Source: Spirogloea muscicola
Lineage: Eukaryota; Streptophyta; Zygnematophyceae; Spirogloeales; Spirogloeaceae
NCBI GenBank assembly: GCA_009602725.1
Contig: WELB01000065.1
Location: forward strand, 275,375 to 332,731
Length of the DNA stretch: 57,357 nucleotides
Direction of reading: 5' to 3'
In this document: positions 1-10,706 of the stretch, piece after piece
How the letters are laid out: the number at the start of each line of letters is the position of its first letter
Position numbering within the stretch: the stretch's first letter is position 1
Translations under genes and position numbers: made by a program
Notes under the pieces: model-generated
What the model was told of the DNA's origin: nothing
Seen by the model: only the letters and a program-made list of their open reading frames with translations
Databases searched by the model: none

Positions 1-872
1 CGCTCCCTCCGCCGCGCTCACCTCCTCCTCCTCGCCCCCCACCCCCTCCGCGCCCTCCGCCGCGTCCACCTCCTCCTCCTCATGGCTCCACCCCTCCGCC
101 GCCTGTTCCAGCTCCAGTGGCCTCCCCTCCTCCGCCTGCCTCCACCAACCCCTGCACCCAAGGCCTCTGCCATACCGGCGGAGATCTCAATGCTGGCTGC
201 AAGTACACTTCCCACAGAGGCGTATACAGCTGCATCTGCAGCGCTGGCTTCGTCCGGAGCCGCGGCACCTGCGTTGGTGCGCTCCCATGCCAGCCACACC
301 CTTCTGATGCGAGCAGGATTGCAGGGCTTTGATGGATGCCTCAACTTGCTCAGCTCCAAACGTCCCGTCTATCCCCTGCAGCCAATCCCTGCGCTGCTGT
401 GCCTCCTCCTTGCAACGCAAACGGCGATACCTTGGCTGTGTGTATCGCCAAGTCCAAGAAAGGCCAGCTCATCTCCAAGTGCCAGTGTAGCGCCGGCTAT
501 ATTCGTACTGGGACCTCTTGTAAAGGTACCGCTCTGCTCTCCCACAGTGACAGGCGTGAAGCTTGCAGGTGGTCGGCACTGTATGTGTCCAGACATGAAT
601 GTAGCGTTGCTGGCTGCACAAGGTTGTGGACAATGCGTGCTCGCCACACTGTTTGCCATGTACAAGGCTGTCACACTGCACATTTCTGGTAAGATCCGCT
701 GGGTTTTTGAACCCTGCTGCAGCGAATCCGTGCTTGCTGAACCCCGCTCTCTGCACTGCGGGGGGCGATGTGCGAGCCACCTGCCGTGCACGGTCTGTGA
801 GGGGCAACCTTAGGACATCCTGCAGCTGTAGCCGCGGCTTCTACTTCAACGGTGCCCGAAATACCTGCATAA
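1..872 (+). CDS. EGF-like Cys-rich repeat protein, 5'-partial
   Basis: Three exons each encode one module of about 48-50 residues with six cysteines in an EGF-like order: an NPC start, a second Cys after 3-5 residues, a third about 9 residues later, then a C-x-C pair and a last Cys after a GF/GY turn. I place exon ends at about 276, 382-525 and 723-872. All internal boundaries are phase 1 with GT donors and CTGCAG acceptors, so the modules read A-N-P-C at each start. The sequence upstream of module 1 is Pro-rich and GC-rich and runs off the window, so the start and any signal peptide are not visible. Extracellular, adhesion-like or cell-wall modules of this kind are common in algae, but the exact family was not recognised. 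The last exon ends in a donor (GT at 873), so at least one further exon is expected; I could not identify it. Confidence 0.6.
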
Positions 873-1689
873 GTGAGAAAAGCCTCATCTCAGAGCACCT
901 TTGACCCTCTGCACAAGCTCCTGTGTGGTAGCTCTTCGTCTTGTCATACTTTTCATCACTACATGTTAGCACACAATCTGGACAATATGCTGGCTACTGC
1001 AGCCGATGATTTTTAGACCTTGCTACGACGTCTGTCTTGGCAAAGCGGAGTGCCTTGACCAGGATTCTGGACATCAGAGGCTTCTTGCCGTCCTGAATGG
1101 CACAGCTGAATGCAGTCTTAAACACTTGATGTCTGTCTGGCTTTCCCAGGTCTACAATGATGATAGTGCGTAAGCCAAGAAAGGAAAGCAAGACATCAGC
1201 AAGGTGCAAGGCTGAGATTATGCTCATTGTGTCATTTGCTGCCCACTTCTGCAGTTCCCCCTGCGTAGGCTCATAGGCAAGGTGATGTTGCAGTGCACCC
1301 ACTACGGTCATTCACTGTTCAACATGCTATCTGCCAGTCCCATTCATAGATTGTGGAAGGGCTGTTTGCATGTACAAGGCCAAGGGCTGCAGCAGTTCAC
1401 ATTGCTGATGCTCGCGACAGCTCAGCCCTGCGGTGACCTTGATCAGCTTCATGCCCATGTGCTGAGGTGTCCAACCATAGAACTGGCTGAACAAGCTACC
1501 TCAGCAGTTGTATCCATGCACCACTTGCTCCACTCCTTGACAAGCCTCACTTGCAACACCTGCGTCAAAGACTTGCTACAATACTGGTTGCCAGTGCACT
1601 AGGATTTTGTCGCTTTGCCCAATCTGCAAGTACAGTTGCTAAAACAGAGCATTGTTTATTTGCCACCACAAGACGATGCATAGGGAAAC
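873..1689. other. Intergenic or intronic stretch, no firm gene
   Basis: Moderate-GC sequence that could hold further exons of the EGF-like gene. The only long open frame starting with ATG is on the minus strand (1311 down to 994, 105 codons). It contains a hydrophobic LLSFLG...IIIVDLG segment but matches no family I recognise and has no clear splice partner, so I do not call it a gene. A plus-strand frame at 1282-1602 overlaps it and is equally unsupported. Confidence 0.4.
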
Positions 1690-1985
1690 TCAGTACCCGC
1701 GAGTGAGCAACATCAAGTCAGAGTAGCTCGCTGCAGGGAAAGAGGCACTGCGTCGCACTTCGCCGAAACCCAGAGGCAGCAGCCATTGCATGGCCTGCTC
1801 GCGAGTGGACGGCATAGGCCAGGGAGTGTTGGAACAAAACCGCCAGGCGCATACGGAATACCTGGGCGAGCGAACCGGCGGCATTTGAAGCCGGGCATCG
1901 CACCTGGCAGACCCGGCCGCCTGTCAATGGCCTGACGGGCAAGCCGCTGGAGGAGATCCAGCCAGCAGCTGCCGAAAGGAGAAAG
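1690..1985 (-). mobile_element. LINE-like retroelement C-terminal tail, decayed copy 1
   Basis: The minus strand encodes the end of a recurring protein: a WLDLLQRLA segment, an RSPRYSVCAWRF region equivalent to the Q-V-Y-R-M-R-L block of other copies, and a terminal SDLMLLTRGY followed by TGA (1690-1692). The reading frame is broken at least twice between these blocks. The layout resembles the extreme C terminus of non-LTR retrotransposon polyproteins (PLA-V-x-HGA-x-G ... LLxxLAR ... LQRS). That assignment rests on memory of the family. No reverse transcriptase catalytic motif is present, so only the tail survives. Confidence 0.55.
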
Positions 1986-2060
1986 TGCTCGCCCATAGAC
2001 AAGAGGGGCTGGCAAAGCCAGCCCAAAAAGAATGGACAATGTCCAAAGCCAAAGAAAGAG
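1985..2060 (-). repeat. Palindromic mini-element, hairpin core 2006-2024
   Basis: The core GGGCTGGC-AAA-GCCAGCCC is a perfect inverted repeat with an 8-bp stem. On the minus strand it is preceded by CATTCTTTTT and followed by a GGGCGAGCACTTTCT tail. The same arrangement recurs in all four repeat clusters of this window. Confidence 0.75.
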
Positions 2061-2124
2061 GTGCCGAAATAGGACTACACTACAAAACACGACAAAACAC
2101 AAGACGATGGATGCAGAGGGAAGC

Positions 2125-2430
2125 TCAGTACCCGCTAGTGAGCAACATCAGGTCGGAGTAGCTCGCTGCAGGGAAGAAGCACTCCGCCGAGACCCAGAGG
2201 CGGCGGCCATAGCGCGTCCTGCGCGCGTGTGGACTGCGTGGCCAAGGGAACGTTGGAACGATACCGCCAGGCGCAAGCGAAAGACTTGGGCGAGCGGCCC
2301 GGCGGCGTTGAAGCCGGGCAGTGCCCTGGCAGACCCGGCCGCCGGTCTATAGCCAGACGGGCAAGCCGCTGGAGGAGAGCCTCCAGCCAGCGGCTGCCGA
2401 ACGCCCCGTGGACGCCCCCTTCCAGCCCTT
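2125..2430 (-). mobile_element. LINE-like retroelement C-terminal tail, decayed copy 2 (tandem with copy 1)
   Basis: A second copy of the unit at 1690-1985, offset by about 435 bp in the same orientation. The first 50 bases of both copies are nearly identical (CAGTACCCGC...GTGAGCAACATCA...GTAGCTCGCTGCAGGGAA, with a few substitutions). It ends in a minus-strand SDL..LTSGY plus stop at 2125-2127. Frames are again broken, so this is pseudogenic. The two copies together form a short direct repeat. Confidence 0.55.
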
Positions 2431-2466
2431 GGGCATTCTAGCGTTCCGCAAGCCATCGTAGCATGC

Positions 2467-2625
2467 TATAGGATGCGGCTATCATTAAGTCTGCAGCGCT
2501 CCCAGGCACTCGCAATTCACCAGCGTGCTGGTCGTGCATTAGCCCAGGCTAGTGGCTTCCTTGGTGGTGGTTTGGCTCCTCAGTATAGCTTGTCAGATAT
2601 GCATGTGCTCACTCGGGGATATTAG
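2467..2625 (+). mobile_element. LINE-like retroelement C-terminal tail, plus-strand copy 3
   Basis: One open stretch reads YRMRLSLSLQRSQALAIHQR, then a RAGRALAQASG block and SDMHVLTRGY before TAG at 2623-2625. This is the same tail as copies 1 and 2 but in the opposite orientation, so copies 2 and 3 lie head to head about 40 bp apart. Confidence 0.6.
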
Positions 2626-3463
2626 TGTCCCCTTAGCCAGCTCATTACCCAGATAACAGGACATTTGTAAGGCTAGAATTGGCCTCCATTTCAATTTTAT
2701 GCGCACCGCGGGCCTTCTCTCTTGAACCTTGTCCATTCTTTCTGGGCTGGCTATCTACAGCCCCTGCCTTCGTACTGGAAGAGCTGCTGTTACTCTCACA
2801 GCCATCGCCCCCTTGGAATGAGCTTCTCTCTTCCTGAGAAGCGAGATTGCTGTGACATGCCAGCCCAAATGAGCGGACAAGCTGGGGGCCAGTAAACTCT
2901 TTCACTTGGAGGCGATGGCTCCAGCGAGAAAGAAGCTCGTTTGGGGGGTTGGGCGGTGCCTGTGACAGGCCAGCTTAAGAAGCATAGACAGTCCAGGGAA
3001 AGCCCCAGCACTAGATGTAGAACAGTGTAACTTAAGTGGCTGCTACAAAATGCCTCTCAGCAGCTTCAGCTTTCCCTCTGCAAGTAGGAATGGACGAGCA
3101 GGAAAGGAGTCGGCCCAGGAGAGAGAGGGCCAGGGGAGTGTCTAGAAAAGTGAGGGAGAGACACGATGACCGAGGGAATGCACAACATGGGCTGATGTGG
3201 TTCAAAGCAGATTCCCTTTGGCAGCCCAGAAACAGACAGATTGACACCCACTGAACGAGCCTGAAAGTGGTAACTCTAGCACGACATGATTGTCCAACTA
3301 CGGTCATGCAGAGTGATATGGCTACATACAGCGGCCTCCTAGCACCTGCAACGTGGCAGAGCAGCTGCATGCCACGGTTGCGGTGCTCGTCATATCGGCC
3401 GCCAAGTCGTCCTGCCGGCTCAGTGGCCTGCGCCTGCAAGATCTTGAGGACATTATGATGGGT
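2626..3463. repeat. Repeat debris with degenerate palindromes
   Basis: Contains a degenerate hairpin element near 2735-2763 (CATTCTTTCTGGGCTGG...CAGCCCC). Weaker pieces on the other strand lie near 2850-2875 and 2950-2985 (CCAGCCCAAA, GGCCAGCTTAAG). No convincing coding region is seen. The stretch 3000-3463 is the 3' flank of the ERMP1-type gene. Confidence 0.4.
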
Positions 3464-6400
3464 CTAGAATGCATATGAGGCGATGTACGCCGTCTCGAGC
3501 GCTGGCGCTATCCACGCTGGAAGCGCAGCGAATGCTGCCTCAAATGCAGCGCCCATGTCACCGCTCGCTGCGAAGTCCATGACTGCCAGGTCGGCCAGGA
3601 GTGCACCACTGTCCGCCACCTGCAGCAAGGCCCCGGCCGCTTGTCAAACGTCACAGTCAATACTTGCTTCCAGGACTTCAGAAAGCATGCACTACACCAT
3701 GGAATATCACATGTTGGAGGTGCACATACATAATCACGATTCACCATGAGCAATCAAAACCTTGTCACATGCTCAATGTATCCTCAGGCAGAATGACAGA
3801 CCAAGGAACCCACGAGCCACGGCATGCCAGGCGCTCACGTCAACCCAGAAGCTCCATGAGGTGCGACCACTGAACCGGAGGAAGTACGAGGACGGCGACG
3901 CCTGTCTTCCTGCTGCCGCACCTGCGTGGCGAGGAGCTGCATGGACCCGCCATTGTCAGGGGCTTACAGCAGCGGTGGAAGAGGGAGAGCCGCGGCAGTG
4001 CTGGAAGGGGAGCAAAGCCGTGCATACATGGTAGCTGGCCACCGGCGAGTGACCACCCGGCGATTGGGCCTGTGACATTGACGACTGCAACCCACACCTG
4101 CGCCAGCGCCCTGCAGCGGCCACCTCCAGAACTGGTTAGTCGAAAGTAAGTGTATAGCGCCAGCGCCCTTTTGCAGGTGCAGACGTGGTATGTGTTGTCT
4201 CGCAAATGACAATGACCCCCGAAAGCATCAGCAGCAGCAACAGCAGCATCAAGTGTCCGCAGCAATGGCGGCATCAGCGGCGGCAGTAGCGGCAGCGGCA
4301 GCGGAGGTGGAGGACGCACCCGGTAGTCAACTTCAGATGCAGGCGCCGCAGGAGGCGCCGCCGTTGCACTGTCCCTGTGCCTCCTTCCTCGCCCCACCCC
4401 TCCTTCACGCCCTCCTCTCGCACCAGGCGTAGCGCTGGAAGGCCAGCAGGGTCCGCTGCCGAGGGCAGGGTCAGCAGCAGCGCCTTTGTGCGGTGCAGCA
4501 TTGCTGAGACCGGGTACCAGGCCTGCAACACCGAAGCAACATAACGCAGTCAGCCTGTCGCTTGAGCCCGACCAAAGGGCCAACAAGTGATGCGGCGCCC
4601 AGCTCGCCTCTAAAAATACAAGGTCAAACACACGATGACATTGGCTGCAGTTTGCAGGTCAGTGTTTGAAAGTAAGGGCTGGGGTTGAGGGAATCTAGGC
4701 TTGACCCCAGACCTTAAGGCCGGCTGTCTACTGTCAGGAGCTGGGGTTTAGGGTCAGGGTTTGGGGTTAGGAGTTAGCCAGCATACCAGCAGTGCCCGGG
4801 GGTCGGCGTCCTCCCATGAGGCGCCAGTTGGCCCAATCAACGCCAACCCGGATAGCAATGGGCAGTGCGCCAGAACAAATTGCACGTCGTTCGCGTCACC
4901 TGTCGCCAGCACGAGGGCCGCGCGCCCCACCTCGCCGCCTGGGCGCGGCGCCAGTGTCAGGGGGCAGGTGTGGCACCTTGAACCGGACCAGCAGCTTCGC
5001 CAGGAGCAGAAGCTCAAGCAGTGAGGCCCTGCAGCGGCAGCTCACTCTCTATGTAGATGGTGTGCTGGACAAGGAGCCGCTTGGGCGCCGTCGCCGAGTA
5101 TGGGAACGCGCCGGACGTGGTGACTGCAGCAGCCACTGCAACGCCAAGCAGCAGCGCCGCAGCGGCGCGGGGCCGGCCGAAGGCTCGCCGTGCTAGTGGC
5201 AGCAGCGGTGACGCTGCCAGCGCTGTCAGCGCGCCCAGCGCCGCTGCCAGGGCCATGTCCGCAATGTACGGGCCTGCCACGATTCACATGCACCTCATTA
5301 AGCGGACAATGCCAACAGCACCACCAGCACCATAGGCTACTTGCAGCAGCAAGCAAGGCAGGGGTCTCCACTGCACACCAAGCGGCAGCGGTGGTGTCCC
5401 GGCTGCTCCAAGCTTCTCCACGAGGAACTGTATGACCACGGCGCCAAATTGAAGCGTGTGAGCCGCCGGCACCAGCGCTGGGACCAGGTAGCCTGCCGTG
5501 GCCCTGTGCCAGCGCCATCGAACCGTCAACGGCACGGGGCAGGCCTCCAGATTGCAGCAACCAAGCCAGCACGACAGTGGCAGCTGGATGAGCCAACACT
5601 TAATATGCTCACTAGTCAAGTGCATACAGCGGCGAGTCGGGGCCGAGCCGACGCTGCAGGGCGCGGAAGAACGGCAGAGCCGGCGCCATGCAAGCGGCCC
5701 AGAGTAGCGCCCAGTAGCTGTTCCCACCACCGGCGCCCAGGACCGCCTGCCGCAACGACAACCGTGACCACCCCATTCGGAATGTCATGAGCCATGCAAC
5801 AGCCACGGAGGTCTCAGCTGAGTCCACAAATTAGACCGCCCAGGGACAGACAGGCGTCGCACCATGCCAATGACAGCACGTAGGCCCACGACGCCACCCC
5901 AGTGGTCCCCCCACTCTGCCAATGCCTGGCCCACCACCATACAACAAACACTTTCACTGAATCTAGCACCGGCACAATAGCATATGCAATTGCAATCAGA
6001 AATAGCACTCATATTTATGTTCAAAAGGGCAATATGCTAGGAGGTCCTACAAGCTGCTCCTGTGGCAGGCCCCAGTAAGGTAGCAGCAGCCCAGCAAGTG
6101 CCGCCGGCACTGCTATGGCCCCTGCAAAGGCTGGGCGCGCATACCTGCAGGACCATCATGCGAGCGGCATATCAGGAGTCACATCTGGAGTCGTCACCAC
6201 AGCTGAATTGCTGTTAACGCCAAAGCTCACGGCAGCATAGACAGCATTGACCGGCAAAGGCTGCAGCTGCTCATACCAAGTCATGGAGGCCCCAGATGAA
6301 GCCACCTTTGCAGCGGCGACAAGCGTGGGCAGGAGTATGGCGAGGACCCAGGCGGCGGCCTGTGCAAGGGCCCCAACCCCAACTGCCGCGAGGCGGCTGA

Positions 6401-8932
6401 GAAGCGTGACGCATCGGCTGCTGGCCTTGGCGCCTTCACCACCAATTCCACCATTGGGTTCTAGAAGCAGGATGCCCGCAAGCGCTGCCGCCAGGAGCCC
6501 TATGTGGAGGCACATCGCCGTTTTACGCGAATAGTAGACCTGCCCCACAGCCCCCAATGCCAGCATCCATATCTGATATTGTGTCTGTCCAGAGTTACAA
6601 TGAATATGGACTGCTCTGTGGTCCAGGCAGTAATCGTCCCCCTGCCTTCACAGCAGCATCCCACATTGTTTCCAGGCCTCTAACTGTGAAATGTGTTGGA
6701 CGTGTGGGCCCTGGAGGCCCGAGTTATGCCTACCACGAAGAGGCCGGAAATGTCGAAGTACACAGGTGTGCCCTCCGGGGTTTGCTGATTGCGCCGCCGC
6801 TGCGCTCGCGTCTGCAGCTCCGGGGCGCTGGCGAAGCCGTGCACCAGTGCCAGGAGATTCTCGCCGCGCACCTGCAGCGCGCCCGGCCTGCACCACCATT
6901 GGCGTGAGTCTTAGTGCAAGTAGAATATAGAGCAGCTTACTGCAGGAGAAGGTTGATTTACCACTGGCAGCATCACACAACCCTCAAGGCAAATGATGCC
7001 AGGTGCCCTTCGCCCAAAGCAGCCATTTGAGAGGAAGCGCTACATCTATCTAAGGCTCAGGCAGAAATCAGCAAATTTTTGATAAACATTTGGGCAGAAG
7101 TGAAAGGGATGGGGGTGACTGACGGCCGGAAGGTAGCACAAATCTATTGTATGTATGGTCTAGCCTGGCGTCACAAAATTGTTATTATGCTCTAGGCTTA
7201 AGGGGGGGAGGGGTTTCAGATCGCTATCGCACTCAAGAGCCTCGGGAGTGTCCAGCGGCGTGTGATAAGCGTAGCCATTGAGCAGGAAGACGCAGTCCAA
7301 GCCTGGCACGTCGTCGAAATCGGCGCTGAAGACGCGGTAGTCCGTGTCTCCAGGGACTAGCGGAAAGACATCCTGTGCGCGCCACCACTCGCCAGCTCAT
7401 GAGCCGCACATCCGAGCCCCTGCGTTCTGCATCCGCAGCAGAGTGGACTGCCGAGCACTGAGCATGCACGCTTCGGCATGCTCTTGCTGCAGGCTGCTCG
7501 CCGGATTGTCCAGGCACTAGTATCATCAGGCTGCACAGCCCCGCCGAGGCACCTGTGCGACAACATTGGCGGCGGGGTGCACGGCATGGCGGGCATACAC
7601 TCGTGCCGGCCACGCACCAGGCCCGCTCTGCACTACCAGCTCTGCATCCGGCAGCCAACCAGCGCGGACAATGGCAGAGCAACCGTATATCAGATCAAAG
7701 CCTAGACCTGACTCTACACGTGATACACACTCTAATCTAAGCTAAGCTACCCCTGACCACCAGCTTCAATTTAATCCATTCAGCTTTAGTATGACCAGTT
7801 TATAAAGCGTGCCACACATGAGGCCTCTGACCTGGGAGGGCAGTGCCAGTTGCCTCAAGATTGATGACCGCGCCAACTGTTGCGGCCCACGGGTGCGAGC
7901 TCACAAAGCCGTGCGCACCCTGCCGGCAACACCGGCAATAAGAGTGAGACTTCTGGAAATTTGGGAGGGAGAGGGAGGGGCCTCTGTTTAACTCTGGCCC
8001 CAGCAAGGAGCACGGGGGCCGTGTAAACACCAGGCCAAGAATGCTGCGCTGGCAATGCTAGAGGCTCACCACCATGAAGATCTCCTCGCCGCCATTGAAG
8101 AGCAGGAGCACGGGCGCGGCAGGCACGAGGTCACCATCCACCAACTGACGGAAGACCTCCAGCATCGCCGCTGCCATGCAGGCGCGGCCGCCGGCTCGTC
8201 ATGCCAGGAAGGCCACAGCAAGGCAGCAGCAGTCGGCAGGAAAAGGCGCTCACACGATGCAGCCGCTCCAAAGTAGCCTGGGCGAGTTGCGGCGTATGCG
8301 GGCGGCCGGCTCTGGCCTTGATGGCAGCGGGTGGGCTCACCGACACAGGAGGCGCAGTCGGCGGCGCCAGGCGAGCCCAGCGCGCTGTCGAAGTGGCCGT
8401 TGACGAGCACCGCCGCGGAGTCCGGCGACGCCGACGCCGCCGAGATCCTGCGCTCTGGACCGCCGCCGCACTGCTGAGAAATCAGCGCCCCCCAGCGCAG
8501 CGCCCACCCCAGAATCCTAAACCCAATCCCTAAAGTGCCGCTGCTTCCCATCGAGCCTGGCAGGCAGGGACCTGACAGCGACGCCCGGGATGTCGGCATA
8601 CGCCAGCGTGATGTCGTGGTTGAGGAAGTGCATATTGAACGAGCCGTTGACGGCGAACTCGTCCACCTCCACTCTGCACAGCGTTACAGACTGTAAGTGT
8701 ACGGCCTTAGGGTTTCGGTTGCCGATTTAATGTTGCGCAACCAGTGAGCCGACCCAGCCAGGGTTTAAGGACATAGAGTTTATGGTTAGTGGATGGCAGC
8801 TGACGCGGGCGGAAGCGAGGCCGGCGGGGGCGGGCGGACCTGAGCCCGGCGCTGGCTCTGCCGGCGATGGCTCTGAGCTCCCGACGCAGGTAGGCCGCGC
8901 CGCCGGCGAGCCCCGGCGTGCCCTCCTGCGCC
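3464..8932 (-). CDS. ERMP1: Endoplasmic reticulum metallopeptidase 1-like (M28), 5'-partial
   Basis: Multi-exon minus-strand gene for an integral membrane zinc peptidase of the M28/ERMP1 (Fxna) family. In order from the N terminus: AAYLRRELRAIAG (about 8880); VEVDEFAVNGSFNMHFLN (about 8650); metal-binding NGHFDSALGSPGAAD (about 8390); LLFNGGEE with the catalytic Glu (about 8075); GAHGFVSSHP...INLEATG (about 7900); GDTDYRVF...LNGYAYHTPLDT (about 7230-7350); VYFDISGLF (about 6740). Hydrophobic segments follow at 6156-6566 and 5500-6010, then a segment at 5030-5250 with SGAFPYSATAPKRLLVQHT, typical of ERMP1. The C-terminal exons read NVTGPIAGWSLAGGQ (about 4050-4120) and TSWSFWVD|VADSGALLADLAV across an intron joining 3839 to 3619, ending TAG at 3464-3466. 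All M28 metal ligands seen are present, although the Asp after GAA-D is replaced by Cys. The N-terminal membrane segment is missing, probably because of the single-N join at 8933. Confidence 0.85.
4738..4776 (+). repeat. Degenerate telomere-like tract in an ERMP1 intron
   Basis: GGGGTTTAGGG followed by CAGGGTTTGGGGTTAGG: imperfect tandem TTTAGGG-type heptamers of the plant/algal telomere class, placed between coding exons. Confidence 0.4.
8505..8537 (-). repeat. Second telomere-like tract (CCCTAAA type)
   Basis: Contains CCTAAACCCAATCCCTAAAG, the complementary orientation of TTTAGGG-like repeats, between exons of the same gene. Short and imperfect. Confidence 0.35.
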
Positions 8933-9105
8933 NCTTGTCTACTCTGCATGACTAATATGCCAGAGCACGCCATGACCATGACCATGTTGACAATGTTGAT
9001 GATGTCTGCCGCCTTGTTGTCATGACTCTGGCATAGCTGGTTGTGCTTATCAGTTAGCCTTATGTTCGTGCTATTCTCTACCTTTGTTTGTCTTTCCTTG
9101 AGTAG

Positions 9106-9493
9106 GGAACGGAGATTGAGAACGCGGACTTATGCGAGTGGACCTACGGGCCCATCAGCTACTCTGACCCTCCAGAGAAGGCTTATTACAATCTCGTCGG
9201 CGCCAACAACACTAAGTACCTTGTCCAGGTTCCCTCAAGCCCTCCTCTGCACCTGCGATATGCGTGCAACAACTCTGACCAGGCCCTTGTTGTCCTGGAA
9301 GATCAAGCTAGAGAGCACAACAGCTGCATTGCATGTTGGGCTTTGGGGCATGGTGACAGTAAATATTGTGGTGGTCGCTGTCAAGTGATGCTCATGGAGA
9401 TCTGCTTGCTGTCACCTGCCTGCCCAGCTAAACTGGAACCGGCGCCACTTCAAGTGCGTCATCAATGCTGGCCCCAATTGGCTTGATACCTGA
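9106..9493 (+). CDS. C-terminal exons of a secreted EXORDIUM/PHI-1-reminiscent protein
   Basis: Two phase-0 exons (9106-9228 and 9428-9493) join as GTEIENADLCEWTYGP ... NTKYLVQ|LNWNRRHFKCVINAGPNW and stop at 9491-9493. The pattern E-I-x-x-A-D-L-C, an aromatic-Gly turn, Y-N ... (K/R)-x-L-V-Q ... W-N ... K/A-C resembles the end of plant EXORDIUM/phosphate-induced-1 proteins and related secreted proteins, which follow a SHE-type motif not seen here. The two cysteines would pair. The upstream part would lie where the ERMP1 gene and the single-N join at 8933 sit, so the gene may be truncated by misassembly. The family assignment is tentative. Confidence 0.35.
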
Positions 9494-10045
9494 TGAAGTG
9501 TCACAACAAGGCTTAACACCGCATATTTAAGATGGTGTCCATTATGGCCTCCATCACAGACCCAGTGCCTGAAGAAGGCTCTGCGAGGACGTCAATGTCG
9601 TTGGCAGTCATCTCGATGATTTGCAGCAGAGAGCGGATTTCGCCGCCTCTGCGATGCTTAGAATAAACATGGATGCTTTACCTTGCCCAGCGAGCACTTA
9701 TTCTTTCTGACTGCAAGCAAGTTTCCCCCAATTTTTTCCTGCTGATCTTTCAGCAGACTTGAGACAATTCATACACTGAGGACTGTGCTTCATATTATCG
9801 CCCGGCATACTGTAGCTTCATAGACGATAGCAATGCGCAAGCATTGGATGACTGTAGATTGCCCCATTAACGAGGTGGCATGGGTTTGGAGGTGAAAGGG
9901 CTTAGATCCACCTGGCCCCCTGGAGTCTTCTGGCCTTGTTTATGTAAGGCTCAGTCTGCGCAACTCTACAGGAGTGAAAGCCCTGACAGGTGGAGGTCTC
10001 ATGCTCCATCGCTCATGCAGCTGTTGGCCCCTACTGAGCACCGTG
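9494..10045. other. Intergenic, nothing recognised
   Basis: Mixed-composition sequence between the plus-strand gene ending at 9493 and the profilin stop at 10046. No conserved frame, repeat or RNA gene was identified. Confidence 0.5.
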
Positions 10046-10569
10046 TCAAAGGTTCTGGCCAATCAGGTAGTCGCCGAGGTTCTCGACACAGACGTTGCAG
10101 TCGCCAGGAGTGACGGGCTCGTCGTAGATGCCGATGACGAGGGCGCTGCACGGCACAGCAAGGCGCAATGTCAGCAGATTAAGCAATAACTGAGCAATGT
10201 CAAGCAATAATTGAGCAATTAAGATGAGATATTGTTGGAGGTCGTGCAAGGCTCAGCAGCGGCGCCGGCTGCTGTGGTCTGGCTGTGGCCAGGCGGCGGA
10301 CCTGGACGTCTTCTTGACGGTCGTACCACCAGCACCCTGGCCACGCAGCACAACGAGACGCGATTACCGTCAGAGGCTAACGGTATGGCAGGCCAGGGAG
10401 AAGGCGCAGGAGAGGGCTTCGCCGGGCGCACCATCTTCCCTCGGAGGACGGCGCCGGCCTCGCCGGCCACCATCATGTACTTGACGCCGCCGAGGTAGAG
10501 GCCCGTCGTCGCTAGATGGCCGGGGTTGTTGAACTCGCCCATGATGGCCGACACCTCCGCCGCCGTCAC
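10046..10569 (-). CDS. Profilin, N-terminal exon not found
   Basis: Three minus-strand exons join cleanly: 10569-10432 (46 codons), 10336-10302 and 10145-10046. They encode [51 protein letters not shown] and [17 protein letters not shown] ... [11 protein letters not shown] before TGA at 10046-10048. These are the hallmark central and C-terminal blocks of profilin, including the actin- and phosphoinositide-contacting region. Profilin binds monomeric actin and proline-rich ligands and controls actin polymerisation in the cytosol. The N-terminal helix (normally S-W-x-x-Y-V and a G-x-x-W strand, about 35 residues, which forms half of the poly-Pro pocket) was searched for upstream and not found. 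It may lie in a distant exon or have been lost in assembly. Confidence 0.88.
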
Positions 10570-10670
10570 CTGCAAGGCAACGCCGCCAGGCCGAGCACAA
10601 TCCACGCGCAGCGAAGCCTCAGCCGCAGCGCTTCCGACCGTTTCCTTTGCCGGACGTCTTCCTTTTCCGG

Positions 10671-10671
<1 letters not shown>

Positions 10672-10703
<32 letters not shown>
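10672..10703. repeat. (CGG)n microsatellite upstream of profilin exons
   Basis: About ten uninterrupted CGG triplets. On the minus strand they would read as poly-Pro, but they lie outside the profilin frame. Confidence 0.8.

Positions 10704-10706
<3 letters not shown>

Noticed and set aside
2006-2024. Hairpin as a rho-independent terminator
   Set aside because: The organism is eukaryotic and copies occur inside coding remnants and in both orientations relative to genes.
3840-4631. 263-codon minus-strand open frame as one protein
   Set aside because: Only a short part (GPIAGWSLAGGQ) is a real ERMP1 exon; the rest is intron read-through of low complexity.
5042-5790. Several overlapping open frames on both strands
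   Set aside because: Compositional shadows of GC-rich ERMP1 membrane-segment exons on the minus strand.
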